Below, piece after piece: positions 27,796 through 36,675 of a DNA stretch of 64,000 nucleotides; the first letter of the stretch is position 1; each line of letters begins with the position of its first letter. This DNA comes from Mesorhizobium prunaredense (lineage in GTDB: Bacteria > Pseudomonadota > Alphaproteobacteria > Rhizobiales > Rhizobiaceae). The stretch is taken from assembly GCF_900156895.1 (NCBI RefSeq), contig NZ_FTPD01000014.1:1-64000 (forward strand), given 5' to 3'. A program made the translations under genes and the position numbers. The notes below the pieces were generated by a model. It had not been told where the DNA came from. It saw only the letters and a program-made list of their open reading frames with translations, and ran no database searches.

Positions 27796-29325
27796 ATGAG
27801 CAATGAAATTCTGTCTCCGGCCGAAATGGCTGAAGCCGACCAGTTGACGATTTCCGCCGGACCACGCGACGGCAGTGGCCTGATGCGCAATGCAGGTGGC
27901 GCGGTCGCTGCGGTGGTGCTCGCCCATTTTCCGGCTGCCAGGCGTGTCCACGTGCTGTGCGGGCCCGGCAACAATGGCGGCGATGGCTATGTCGTCGCCC
28001 GCATTCTTCGGGACAGCGCCGTCGACGTCTTGCTGTGGGCATCCGGCTCGCCCAAAGCCGGCAGCGATGCGGCGCTCGCCGCTTCGGAATGCCGGGTCAG
28101 GCCCCGGCCGCTGTCGGAATTTGCTGCCGATAAAGGTTCGATCCTGGTCGATGCGCTTTATGGGGCGGGGCTGTCGAAGCCGCTGTCCGGTGATGCCGCC
28201 AGGGCGGTCGAGGTTGCGACAGAACTGAACCTGCCTGTCGTCGCGGTCGATCTGCCCTCAGGCGTGTCCGGCGAGAGCGGCCAGATTCTCGGCCGGGCAT
28301 TCCGCGCCCGAATCACGGTGACGTTTGCGCGAAAGAAGCCCGGCCATCTGCTGTTGCCGGGGCGCGGGATGTGCGGCGAGCTGGTGCTTGCCGACATCGG
28401 CATTAGCGACGATATCGTTGCGCAGCTTGAACCGCTCACCTTCGAGAACCTCCCGCCGCTTTGGCTCGAAAATTTCCCGGTCCCAGCCGTCGACGCGCAT
28501 AAATACAGGCGCGGCCATGTCGGCGTCTTTTCCGGCGGACCATCGGCGACGGGTGCCGCACGGCTGTCGGCGCTTGCCGCGGCCAGAAGCGGGGCAGGGG
28601 CGGTGACCGTGCTGTCGCCGGCGAACGCCGTGCAGGTGAATGCCGCGCATCTGACTTCGATCATGCTGAAAAAGGCCGACAGCATCGCGGACGTACAGGA
28701 ATTCATCGACGACCGCCGGCCATCGGCGTTCGTCCTCGGACCCGGATTTGGCGTCGGCGAAAAAACACGCGATTTTGCCCTCGGCGTGCTGGCCAACGGC
28801 GAGCGGCAAGACGGCAGGGTCGACGGGCTGGTGCTCGATGCCGATGGTATCAGCTCGTTTCGCGATACCCCGAAAGTTCTGTTCGAAGCCGCCCGTCGTC
28901 TGAACGCGCCAGCGCTGGTGCTGACGCCGCATGAAGGCGAATTCGCCAGGCTGTTCGCGGACATCGCCGGAGCCAAGAACCTGTCCAAACTGGCCAAGGC
29001 GCGCTCTGCCGCCGAGCGCGGCGCCATCGTCGTCTACAAAGGCGCGGACACGGTGATCGCGGCGACCGATGGCAGGGCGGCGATCAACAGCAACGGCGCC
29101 CCATGGCTGGCCACCGCCGGTTCGGGCGACGTGCTGTCGGGGGTCATTGCCGGCTTGCTTGCGCAAGGCATGCCGGCTTTCGAAGCCGCCTGCGCGGCGG
29201 TCTGGATTCACGCTGAGGCCGGCAGCCGTTTCGGACCTGGGCTGATCGCTGAAGACTTGCCGCTGGCGCTGGTGCCGGTGCTGCACGAGCTTGCCGAAAA
29301 TCGCAACGGGATGACTGCTGAATGA
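27796..29325 (+). CDS. nnrD: Bifunctional NAD(P)H-hydrate epimerase / ADP-dependent dehydratase
   Basis: 509 aa from ATG 27796 (MSNEILSPAEMAEADQLT). The frame extends 42 codons upstream through the tandem repeats and is not protein-like there. The N-terminal YjeF_N epimerase domain has GPGNNGGDGYVVARIL. The C-terminal ribokinase-like dehydratase domain has HKYRRGHVGVFSGG, VLTPHEGEFARLF and GSGDVLSGVIAGLLAQGM. Together they repair hydrated NAD(P)H. The last 4 nt overlap the next gene (ATGA). Confidence 0.93.
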   Translation: MSNEILSPAEMAEADQLTISAGPRDGSGLMRNAGGAVAAVVLAHFPAARRVHVLCGPGNNGGDGYVVARILRDSAVDVLLWASGSPKAGSDAALAASECRVRPRPLSEFAADKGSILVDALYGAGLSKPLSGDAARAVEVATELNLPVVAVDLPSGVSGESGQILGRAFRARITVTFARKKPGHLLLPGRGMCGELVLADIGISDDIVAQLEPLTFENLPPLWLENFPVPAVDAHKYRRGHVGVFSGGPSATGAARLSALAAARSGAGAVTVLSPANAVQVNAAHLTSIMLKKADSIADVQEFIDDRRPSAFVLGPGFGVGEKTRDFALGVLANGERQDGRVDGLVLDADGISSFRDTPKVLFEAARRLNAPALVLTPHEGEFARLFADIAGAKNLSKLAKARSAAERGAIVVYKGADTVIAATDGRAAINSNGAPWLATAGSGDVLSGVIAGLLAQGMPAFEAACAAVWIHAEAGSRFGPGLIAEDLPLALVPVLHELAENRNGMTAE

Positions 29326-31343
29326 ACCGTCGGCTCGCCCTGATCGCTGTGATTTTCGCCAATTTTTTCTTAGCCAGCCTGGCGCGCGCCGAAGGTCCGG
29401 TGATGATCGTCGACGATCCGGCCGTGCTCGCCGCTCTCGACGCCAGGGGTTTTGATTTCGCCGGCATTTTCGATGTCGACGGCATTTTCGATGTCGAAGG
29501 CAAGGGCGACCTGAAGACGCTCTATGACAAGGCGCCGGCCTATCATCAGATCGTCGAAACGATTGCCGGCGATGTCGCCGCGCTGCGCGCCGAGATGAAG
29601 GCTGGCGGGCGGCCGCTCTACGAAGTCACCGACGGCAATGTCGGCCGCATCATTGACATGCGCTGGCTGAAGACCGACGCCGCGCGCTTCCGGCTGGTCG
29701 GTGTCGTCAACCGGCTCGATCGGCGTGATTTCGCCGAGATACGAGGCGACGGGCGATGCGGCGAGGTCCGTTTCATCTACCGCCTCGCCTACAGCTTCAA
29801 GAAAAACGGCAAGGTTCTGGCCTCGCGCCTGCCATTCAATTTCAATGCCATCTATAGCGCCGCGCCGGACGCGGATGGCGGCTGCGTCGGCGTTGCCGGA
29901 CGCTGGACGCCGCAGCTCGATGAGACCGTCGATATCGGCTGGCTCATCGGCGGGCCGCTTGAAAAGGCCGGGCTGAGCTTCAAGCAGCTCGAGCTAAACG
30001 CCCAGGTGGTGCGCTTTCCCTCCGGCCAGGAGACCGAATTTGGCGGGCAGGCTGCCTACCTCATGCGGATCTTTGGTATCGATGGAGAGACGGTCAGCGA
30101 AAAGCCGCTGGAAAACACGCCCGACCTGGCGCGGCTCGCCGACGACGCCGCGCTGAAAGCAAAACTTGCCGACTATATCAGCGCCAATGTCGCGGCGGTC
30201 GATCTCGGCGTCTACGAAATCCCGGATGAATTCCTGGCGAAGAAAGTCGTCTCGTGGTCGACTTTCGGCAGCGCAAGGCAGGCCAATCACCCGTTCACGC
30301 CGCTGTTCCAGCCCGCGGATTTTTCCGGGCTGGACTATTCCGCGCTGAAGCTGCTGCGCACGTCGGAAGCGCTAGTCGAGCGGCTCGACAATGGCGCCTG
30401 CCAGGGTTGTCATCAGGCTGGTTCGACCGCCGGTTTCCATTTCATCGGCCTCGACGACAAGACGACGTCGCCGCTGAACCGCATCGAGGTCGGCGTCTCG
30501 CCGCATCTTCATGCCGAAATGCCGCGGCGCGAAGCCTGGCTGCGTGCGTCCGCCGACAGCAAGGAGCCGAACCGCCTCCGCCCGCTGTCCTTCGCGCCGC
30601 CGGCCGCATGGAAAGACGCCGGCGAGGTCGCTTATGCACCGGCCGAGATGGCGATGCCATGTTTGATGCCGGAGGATGCGGCCCGCTTCGGCACGACCTG
30701 GCAATGCGGCGGCGGCACCGTCTGCACGGCGCTGGCGACCGCATCGGGGGTGCGGACGAAACTGGCGCAATGCCTGCTGCCCAAGGACAGCGAAAAGATG
30801 TTCTCCGGCCATCCATGCCTGACCGGCTCGATCGCCAGCAACGGCACGCAGCCTTTCAATGACCGCTACAGCATTACAGGCCAGTTCGCGGCCTTCGCCA
30901 CCGACATTTCGCGCACCGCCTACACCTGCCGGCCGCCGAAGATCGGCGTGCCGGCCGGCATCGCCTATCGCGGATGCAGTGACAAGGACCGTGCCTTTGC
31001 CGGCTTCAAGCCGGGCAAGCCGATGCCGAACGAGATCTGCGGGCTGGTCGGCGGCAAAAAATTCGACATCTGCGTGGCGACCAATAATTTCGACCAGTGC
31101 TTGGGCGGCGCGGTCAATCGCGGCAACCGGCCGGCTTGCTCGGCCGACCATTTCTGCCGCGAGGATTACATGTGCCAATCGCTGCCGCCCGATACGCCTG
31201 GTATCGGCAAGGTGAGAGGTGTCGGCTTCTGCTCGCCGACCTATTTTATCTTCCAGATGCGCATCGACAATCATGCCACGCCGTGGTCGGGCGCCGTCCG
31301 CGCGACGATGGGCGCGGGGTTCGGCGCGGCGGAACCGGAGTGA
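29322..31343 (+). CDS. Secreted protein of unknown function with a CxxCH motif and a Cys-rich C-terminus
   Basis: 673 aa. A signal peptide is likely at residues 1-23 (MNRRLALIAVIFANFFLASLARAEG). I do not recognise a named domain. It contains MRWLKTDAARFRLVGVVNRLDRRDF (about 110-135) and one CQGCH motif at Cys360-Cys363-His364, which is the covalent haem c attachment pattern. About twenty further Cys follow, mostly after residue 440, which suggests disulfides in the periplasm. The start overlaps nnrD by 4 nt, so the two are probably co-translated. A short in-frame duplication (GIFDVDGIFDVEG) lies near residue 50. The product could be a monohaem protein or a disulfide-rich structural protein. 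Confidence 0.85.
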   Translation: MNRRLALIAVIFANFFLASLARAEGPVMIVDDPAVLAALDARGFDFAGIFDVDGIFDVEGKGDLKTLYDKAPAYHQIVETIAGDVAALRAEMKAGGRPLYEVTDGNVGRIIDMRWLKTDAARFRLVGVVNRLDRRDFAEIRGDGRCGEVRFIYRLAYSFKKNGKVLASRLPFNFNAIYSAAPDADGGCVGVAGRWTPQLDETVDIGWLIGGPLEKAGLSFKQLELNAQVVRFPSGQETEFGGQAAYLMRIFGIDGETVSEKPLENTPDLARLADDAALKAKLADYISANVAAVDLGVYEIPDEFLAKKVVSWSTFGSARQANHPFTPLFQPADFSGLDYSALKLLRTSEALVERLDNGACQGCHQAGSTAGFHFIGLDDKTTSPLNRIEVGVSPHLHAEMPRREAWLRASADSKEPNRLRPLSFAPPAAWKDAGEVAYAPAEMAMPCLMPEDAARFGTTWQCGGGTVCTALATASGVRTKLAQCLLPKDSEKMFSGHPCLTGSIASNGTQPFNDRYSITGQFAAFATDISRTAYTCRPPKIGVPAGIAYRGCSDKDRAFAGFKPGKPMPNEICGLVGGKKFDICVATNNFDQCLGGAVNRGNRPACSADHFCREDYMCQSLPPDTPGIGKVRGVGFCSPTYFIFQMRIDNHATPWSGAVRATMGAGFGAAEPE

Positions 31344-31377
31344 GCTTTGCTGTGGTCGCTTTCGCGACATCAGCGCC

Positions 31378-32910
31378 TCACAACGGAATGTTGTCGTGCT
31401 TCTTCCAGGGGTTCTGCATATCCTTGTTGCGTAGCATGCGCAGCGCACGCGCGATGCGGCGGCGGGTCGAATGCGGCATGATCACCTCGTCGACATAGCC
31501 GCGCTCGGCGGCGACGAAGGGCGACAGGAAGCGATCCTCGTAAGCCTTTGTATGTGCTGCGATCTTCTCCGCATCGCCGATGTCCTTGCGATAGATGATC
31601 TCGACCGCGCCCCTGGCGCCCATCACTGCGATCTGCGCCGTCGGCCAGGCATAATTCATGTCGCCGCGCAGATGCTTTGACGCCATCACGTCATAAGCGC
31701 CGCCATAGGCTTTTCGGGTGATCACGGTGATCTTCGGGACGGTCGCTTCGGCATAGGCGAACAAGAGCTTGGCGCCGTGCTTGATCAGCCCGCCATATTC
31801 CTGCGCAGTGCCGGGCAGGAAGCCTGGAACGTCGACGAAGGTGACGATCGGAATCGAAAAACAGTCGCAGAAGCGCACGAACCGCGCCGCCTTGCGGCTG
31901 GCGTCCGAATCAAGCACGCCGGCCAGCACCATCGGCTGGTTGGCGACGAAGCCGACCGTGCGCCCTTCGACGCGCCCGAAACCGGTGACGATGTTTTTTG
32001 CAAAATCCTGCTGGATTTCGAAGAAATCACCCTCATCGGCAACTTTAAGGATCAACTCCTTGATGTCGTAGGGTTTATTGGCGTTGTCGGGGATCAGTCG
32101 GTCGAGCGACAGATCGTCATCGGCGACCGACTGGTAGCATTCGATCTCGGGGATTTCAGCCGTGTTGGAGGCAGGCAGCAGATCGACCAGCCGGCGCATC
32201 TGCAGCAGCGCCTCGACGTCATTGTCGTAAGCGCCGTCGGCGATCGACGACTTCGTCGTGTGGACGAAGGCGCCGCCGAGGCTCTCGGCGGTTACCGTCT
32301 CGTTGGTGACGGTCTTCACCACGTCCGGGCCGGTGACGAACATGTAGGAGGTGCCGCGCACCATGAAGATGAAGTCGGTCATCGCCGGCGAATAGACGTC
32401 GCCGCCGGCGCACGGGCCCATGATCACTGAAATCTGCGGGATGACGCCGGAGGCGAGCACATTGCGCTGGAATATCTCGGCGTATCCGCCAAGTGCTGCC
32501 ACGCCTTCCTGGATGCGGGCGCCGCCGGCGTCGTAGAGGCCGATGATCGGCGCGCGGTTGCGCAACGCCATCTCCTGCACCTTGACCACCTTTTCGGCGT
32601 GGGCCTCGGACAGCGAGCCGCCGAACACGGTAAAATCCTTGGCGAAGACATAGACCGGCCTGCCGTTGACGGTGCCCCAGCCGGTGACGACGCCGTCGCC
32701 GGCGATCTTGGTTTTCTCCATGCCGAAATCGGTCGAGCGATGCTCGACATACATGTCGAACTCCTCGAACGAGCCTTCGTCGAGAAAGACGTCGATGCGT
32801 TCGCGCGCGGTGAGTTTGCCTTTCTTGTGCTGAGCGTCGATTCGGGCCTTGCCGCCGCCCATGCGCGCCATGGCGCGGCGGCGCTCGAGTTCCTTCAGCA
32901 CGTCCTTCAT
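31378..32910 (-). CDS. pccB: Acyl-CoA carboxylase carboxyltransferase (propionyl-CoA carboxylase beta) subunit
   Basis: 510 aa from ATG at 32910 ([20 protein letters not shown]), with GGGGA about 8 nt upstream. The frame extends 19 codons upstream but PccB starts here. It shows [53 protein letters not shown] and [17 protein letters not shown], the two crotonase-like halves of biotin-dependent carboxyltransferases. It moves CO2 from biotin to propionyl-CoA, giving methylmalonyl-CoA. The biotin-carrying alpha subunit is not in the window. Confidence 0.93.
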   Translation of the reverse strand: MKDVLKELERRRAMARMGGGKARIDAQHKKGKLTARERIDVFLDEGSFEEFDMYVEHRSTDFGMEKTKIAGDGVVTGWGTVNGRPVYVFAKDFTVFGGSLSEAHAEKVVKVQEMALRNRAPIIGLYDAGGARIQEGVAALGGYAEIFQRNVLASGVIPQISVIMGPCAGGDVYSPAMTDFIFMVRGTSYMFVTGPDVVKTVTNETVTAESLGGAFVHTTKSSIADGAYDNDVEALLQMRRLVDLLPASNTAEIPEIECYQSVADDDLSLDRLIPDNANKPYDIKELILKVADEGDFFEIQQDFAKNIVTGFGRVEGRTVGFVANQPMVLAGVLDSDASRKAARFVRFCDCFSIPIVTFVDVPGFLPGTAQEYGGLIKHGAKLLFAYAEATVPKITVITRKAYGGAYDVMASKHLRGDMNYAWPTAQIAVMGARGAVEIIYRKDIGDAEKIAAHTKAYEDRFLSPFVAAERGYVDEVIMPHSTRRRIARALRMLRNKDMQNPWKKHDNIPL

Positions 32911-33228
32911 CGCTCGGTCCCCAAAGAGAAGCTGATTTGTGGTAATCATGGCGGTAAGCGAGCGCAAGCGCCGCTTTTCGGCCTGCCTTGTTTTCGCAAC
33001 GCTGGCCGTGCTTTCGCCGCTGGTCTCGATATGCTGGCGGGCATAGCTGGCCGTCTGTTAGGTGCGGCTTACCAACCGCCCTCGCTTCGACTCCACGGCG
33101 CGGAACGAGGAATAGCAAGTTCCCCCTTGCGGACACGATCTGCTCTGGCGCGGATCGAACAGGGAACAAACAGCCTTCAACAGCGAAACTTCTTGGCAGG
33201 CATTCGCCGGATATGGCAAACTGAACTT
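32911..33228. other. Intergenic region between pccB and the ParD-like antitoxin
   Basis: This 318-nt stretch lies between two divergent genes and should hold both promoters. A 32-codon frame (32948-33046, [20 protein letters not shown]) has one hydrophobic helix but no ribosome binding site, so I do not call it. No repeat or terminator was recognised. Confidence 0.5.
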
Positions 33229-33465
33229 ATGAAGAACAGCATAGAAATATCCGAGGATTTGAACCGCCGGATCGACATGTTGGCCTCGCGCTCAACCCTG
33301 ACTCGCGATCAGATCATTGAGGACGCGCTGTCCCATGGCCGTTCTCTGGCGTGGCAGGAAAAGTGGATAGCTGGTGTTCAGGCGGGGATCGAGGCCGCCG
33401 ACCGTGGAGACTTCGCAAACGAAGAAGAGATCGCGGCGGTTCTCAACAAATATGGTCAGGCATAG
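33229..33465 (+). CDS. ParD/CopG-type ribbon-helix-helix antitoxin
   Basis: 78 aa from ATG 33229 (MKNSIEISEDLNRRIDMLAS). The frame is open far upstream over the pccB start, but only this part is protein-like. The N-terminal ribbon plus two helices (LASRSTLTRDQIIEDALSHGRSLAW) fit an RHH DNA-binding fold, and the C-terminal half (AGVQAGIEAADRGDFANEEEIAAVLNKYG) is the usual toxin-wrapping helix. The gene lies 6 nt before a ParE-like toxin frame that is broken. In an intact pair the antitoxin would neutralise the toxin and repress the operon. Confidence 0.87.
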   Translation: MKNSIEISEDLNRRIDMLASRSTLTRDQIIEDALSHGRSLAWQEKWIAGVQAGIEAADRGDFANEEEIAAVLNKYGQA

Positions 33466-33471
33466 CGGTCG

Positions 33472-33760
33472 GTGCGAATTGTCTGGACCCGACACTATCT
33501 GATCGAGCCTTGCATCAATCGGCGACTACATCGGCCAGCATAACCCGCGTGCTGCCGCCCGCCTCGTCAATGACATTCATTCAAAGACTGCTTGGCTGTT
33601 GTCCGCCAATCCGTTTATCGGACGTGTCGGCGAGATCAGCGGCACTCGTGAACTGGTGATTTCCGGCACACCCTACGTCGTCGCGTATCGGGTGAAAGAC
33701 ACTCAAATAGAAGTTCTGTTCGTCCAGCATGGGGCGAGGGAATGGCCGGGAGAAGTTTGA
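33472..33760 (+). pseudogene. ParE-type toxin with a +1 frameshift
   Basis: From GTG 33472 the frame reads VRIVWTRHYLI and then leaves the family pattern. The next frame continues ASIGDYIGQHNPRAAARLVNDI, later SANPFIGRVGEI, ELVISGTPYVVAYRV and IEVLFVQHGAREWP, ending TGA 33758-33760. Removing one G near 33507 (GAGCCT to GACCT) joins both parts as HYLIDLASIGDYIG, an ordinary ParE of about 95 aa. Either the toxin is dead, leaving an orphan antitoxin, or there is a sequencing error. Confidence 0.87.
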
Positions 33761-34103
33761 GCAGACCTTCACGGCTGCCGTCTTGACTGTTTTCGCTGCG
33801 CTGCAACATGACGGCCCTTGCATTTCGCGGCGAACTGGGCCATATGCGGCGGCATAGGCGCTTGGGCCGGGACCTATCCGGCCTTCTCGACGAATGAGAC
33901 TGGTTGCGTCTGTTTTCCCTCTTTCCGACATATCGGCAAGGCGGCGAAAAAGCCCCGTGGCATGATGCCTGCGGGCACGACAGCGCAGCCGTGCGGACGA
34001 TAACGTCCGCCCGCCTTGTCGTTTCATGACAGTTTTTCGACGGCAGGTTGCGCCCTGCCGCCATTGATGTTTGCGGCCAGGAGCCGCGTGAAAGAAGAAT
34101 ATT
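33761..34103. other. Intergenic region upstream of the RhlE-like helicase
   Basis: A 343-nt stretch without a believable gene. It holds a perfect hairpin (GCGGACG 33993-33999, loop ATAA, CGTCCGC 34004-34010). A long leader is common for DEAD-box helicase genes that respond to cold, and that role here is inference. Confidence 0.5.
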
Positions 34104-35507
34104 TTGAACAACGAAAACACTCTGCCCGGTAAAGACACTGGGGAACTTTCGGGTTTCGCAGCACTTGGAATTACGGGCGCGCTGCTCAAGGCCACCCATG
34201 GCGCAGGCTTCACCGATCCGAAGCCGATCCAGGCCCAGGCGATCCCGCCGCAGCTGGAAGGCCGTGACATTTTCGGCATCGCCCAGACCGGTTCGGGCAA
34301 GACCGCTGCGTTCGCGCTGCCGATCCTTTCGAAGATCATCGCGCTCGGCACCAAGCGCCGGCCGAAGACCGCTCGTGCGCTGATTTTGGCGCCGACGCGT
34401 GAGCTTGCCGTGCAGATCGAAGAGATGATCAAGCTGCTCGCCAAGGGCGCCCATGTCTCGACAGCACTCGTGCTTGGCGGCGTCTCGCGCTTCAGCCAGG
34501 TGAAGAAGATTGCTCCCGGCGTCGACATTTTGATCGCCACCCCCGGCCGGCTGACCGATCTGGTGCGTGAGGGCGACCTCGTGCTTGCCGACACCAAGTG
34601 GCTGGTGCTCGACGAGGGCGACCGCATGCTCGACATGGGCTTCATCAACGATGTCAAGCGCATCGCCAGGGCGACCGCGCCGGACCGTCAGACGGTGCTG
34701 TTCTCGGCGACCATGCCGGCCGAAATCGCCGAATTGGCCAAGGGCCTGCTGAAGAACCCGATCCGCGTCGAAGTGGCGCCGCACAGCACTGCGGCGGCCG
34801 AGATCGTACAGGGCGTTGTCTTTGCCCGCACCAAACAAAAGCGCCAGGTGCTGGCGACGATGCTCGCCGACGAGGCGATGAAGTCCGTCATCATCTTTTC
34901 GCGCACCAAGCATGGCGCCGACAGGGTGACCAAGGATCTCGATCGCGATGGCTTCAAGGCCGCCGTCATCCACGGCAACAAGTCGCAGAACGCCCGCCAG
35001 AAGGCGCTGAACGATTTCCGCGAGGGTTCGGTGCGCATTCTTGTGGCGACCGATATCGCGGCGCGCGGCATCGACGTGCCCGGCATCAGCCATGTGGTGA
35101 ATTTCGACCTGCCGGACGAGGCGGAGAGCTATGTCCACCGCATCGGCCGCACCGGCCGTAACGGCATGGACGGCATCGCCATCACGCTTTGCGACCCGTC
35201 CGAGAACAGCAAGCTGCGCCAGGTCGAGCGGATCATCCGCACCAAGCTGCCGATCGTTGCCGACCATCTCGGCAGTCCCGACCCGCAGCGCAATCCTGCC
35301 GAAAAGAACGAGCGCAGCTTCGAGCCGGCCAACGACCGCAATGGTCGTCGCGACGGCAGGCGGCCGGGCGGCCACAACAACGGCAGCAAACGCTTCGGCG
35401 ACAAGCCGGCCTTTGCCGGCGAGCGCAAGCCGGAAGGCGCCAAGCCCTTCAAGGGCAACAACAAGCGTCGTTTCGGCGGCAAGCGGCCAGCAGCGCGGGC
35501 TGCGTAA
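34104..35507 (+). CDS. RhlE-type DEAD-box ATP-dependent RNA helicase
   Basis: 467 aa from TTG 34104 (NNENTLPGKDTGELSGFAAL). The AAAGAAGAAT stretch upstream supports TTG, and the next ATG would cut into the Q-motif region. Motifs: Q motif FTDPKPIQAQAIP, I AQTGSGKT, Ia PTRELA, Ib TPGR, II DEGD, III SAT, V ARGIDVPG, VI HRIGRTGR. Motif II is DEGD in place of DEAD. The basic, Gly/Arg/Asn-rich tail (RRDGRRPGGHNNGSKRFG) probably binds RNA. It likely remodels rRNA or mRNA structure, often in the cold. Confidence 0.93.
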   Translation: MNNENTLPGKDTGELSGFAALGITGALLKATHGAGFTDPKPIQAQAIPPQLEGRDIFGIAQTGSGKTAAFALPILSKIIALGTKRRPKTARALILAPTRELAVQIEEMIKLLAKGAHVSTALVLGGVSRFSQVKKIAPGVDILIATPGRLTDLVREGDLVLADTKWLVLDEGDRMLDMGFINDVKRIARATAPDRQTVLFSATMPAEIAELAKGLLKNPIRVEVAPHSTAAAEIVQGVVFARTKQKRQVLATMLADEAMKSVIIFSRTKHGADRVTKDLDRDGFKAAVIHGNKSQNARQKALNDFREGSVRILVATDIAARGIDVPGISHVVNFDLPDEAESYVHRIGRTGRNGMDGIAITLCDPSENSKLRQVERIIRTKLPIVADHLGSPDPQRNPAEKNERSFEPANDRNGRRDGRRPGGHNNGSKRFGDKPAFAGERKPEGAKPFKGNNKRRFGGKRPAARAA

Positions 35508-35520
35508 TCAGATAGTGCAT

Positions 35521-35595
35521 CCGGCCCGCGCCTGTCGGGCCGGCTCGGCTGCTCACAATTGAAAAGGCGATCGGAGCGATGCTTCGGTCGCCTTT
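35521..35595. terminator. Two hairpins between convergent rhlE-like and hydrolase genes
   Basis: CCGGCCCG (35521-35528) pairs with CGGGCCGG (35536-35543). A longer hairpin follows from AAAGGCGA (35563-35570) to TCGCCTTT (35588-35595), with further pairing inside. The second has A and T flanks and can stop transcription from both sides. Confidence 0.8.
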
Positions 35596-35605
35596 CGCCT
35601 GAGAT

Positions 35606-36580
35606 CTACTTCACCACCGCCTGTACCCACACGACAATGCGCTGCGCGAGGAAAGCTGTGGTTGCTGGCGACAGCGCGTCTCCGGCAATGACATGATTGT
35701 CGCGATCGCCGGTATCGTCGACCGGCACCAGTTCGTGCGCCGCGCCCCAGCGCCCGGCGATGTCACGGGTGCGGTCCGGCCGCACGATCCTGTCCGAATC
35801 GGAAAAGATGAAGAGGGCAGGGATGGCCGCCTTCTCCACCGGCGCGCCATAGGCCAGCTCGGTCACCGCCACCATCGGCAGGGTCGCCGTGATCGGATAG
35901 CGGTAGGTCCAGAATTTCTCGTGCAGCGCATTGCGTGGCACGAAGCTGCGCTGCTTACCGGCGACCAGCTCGGCGATCTTTCGGCCCCACGGCATGGTCA
36001 GAAGTTCGGCGCCGGAAGCCTTGACGCCGAAATTCGGCGAGATGAACGCTATTGCCGCCACCCCGTCCGATGCGCCCGGCTGCGTCGCGGCCCAGGCTGC
36101 CAGCGAGCCGCCGGTCGAGGTGGCGATGACGATCACCTTGTCGCCGATCGCTCGGCCGATGGCGAGCGCTTCCTCATAATCGTTGATCCAGGCGTTGACG
36201 CTGCCGTCCACCATTGCGGCACCGCCCTGTCCGTGGCCGGTGAGACGGGTGTAGTAAAGATTGGCGTCGAGCTGGTCGGCCACCTCGTCGGGAAGCGGAC
36301 GAACCTCGCCCTTCGACGCCGAAAAGCCGTGGATATAGACGATCGACAGCGGCGTCCTGGCGTGAACCATCGGATTGGCCCAGATGATTTCCTTTTCCAG
36401 CCCGTCGTGGATATCAGGTACGGCCGCCTCCTTGCGTGCCAGATAGGCTTGCGGGTCATCGCCGATCACGGAAGGATCGAAGCGGATCGTGGTGTCGGCT
36501 GGGACGCGCGGGCCAAAGACGTAGGCAAGGACGAGAATGACGGCGAGACCCAATACCGCAAGCACGATCCGTCGCCCCAT
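35606..36580 (-). CDS. Membrane-anchored alpha/beta hydrolase
   Basis: 324 aa from ATG at 36580 (MGRRIVLAVLGLAVILVLAY), with GGAG 6 nt upstream. An ATG four codons earlier is possible. An N-terminal membrane helix covers residues 4-22. The alpha/beta hydrolase core has IVYIHGFSASKGE (oxyanion region), a nucleophile elbow with Ser in TSTGGS, an acid in FIFSDSDRIVRPD and a late His in DRDNHVIAG. It resembles monoglyceride lipase or carboxylesterase proteins, and the substrate is unknown. It probably acts at the inner membrane facing the periplasm. Confidence 0.87.
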   Translation of the reverse strand: MGRRIVLAVLGLAVILVLAYVFGPRVPADTTIRFDPSVIGDDPQAYLARKEAAVPDIHDGLEKEIIWANPMVHARTPLSIVYIHGFSASKGEVRPLPDEVADQLDANLYYTRLTGHGQGGAAMVDGSVNAWINDYEEALAIGRAIGDKVIVIATSTGGSLAAWAATQPGASDGVAAIAFISPNFGVKASGAELLTMPWGRKIAELVAGKQRSFVPRNALHEKFWTYRYPITATLPMVAVTELAYGAPVEKAAIPALFIFSDSDRIVRPDRTRDIAGRWGAAHELVPVDDTGDRDNHVIAGDALSPATTAFLAQRIVVWVQAVVK

Positions 36581-36675
36581 CGCAGACTCCATGCAATAAA
36601 TCTCAACCTATGGCCACGATGGCAAACAGGCAACGACGTCCCGCCGGCGGCGGGATCGCCAACTTGATGGCCGCT

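Noticed and set aside
32948..33046. 32-codon frame [20 protein letters not shown]... between pccB and the antitoxin
   Set aside because: One hydrophobic helix, but no ribosome binding site and its frame lies over the divergent promoter region.
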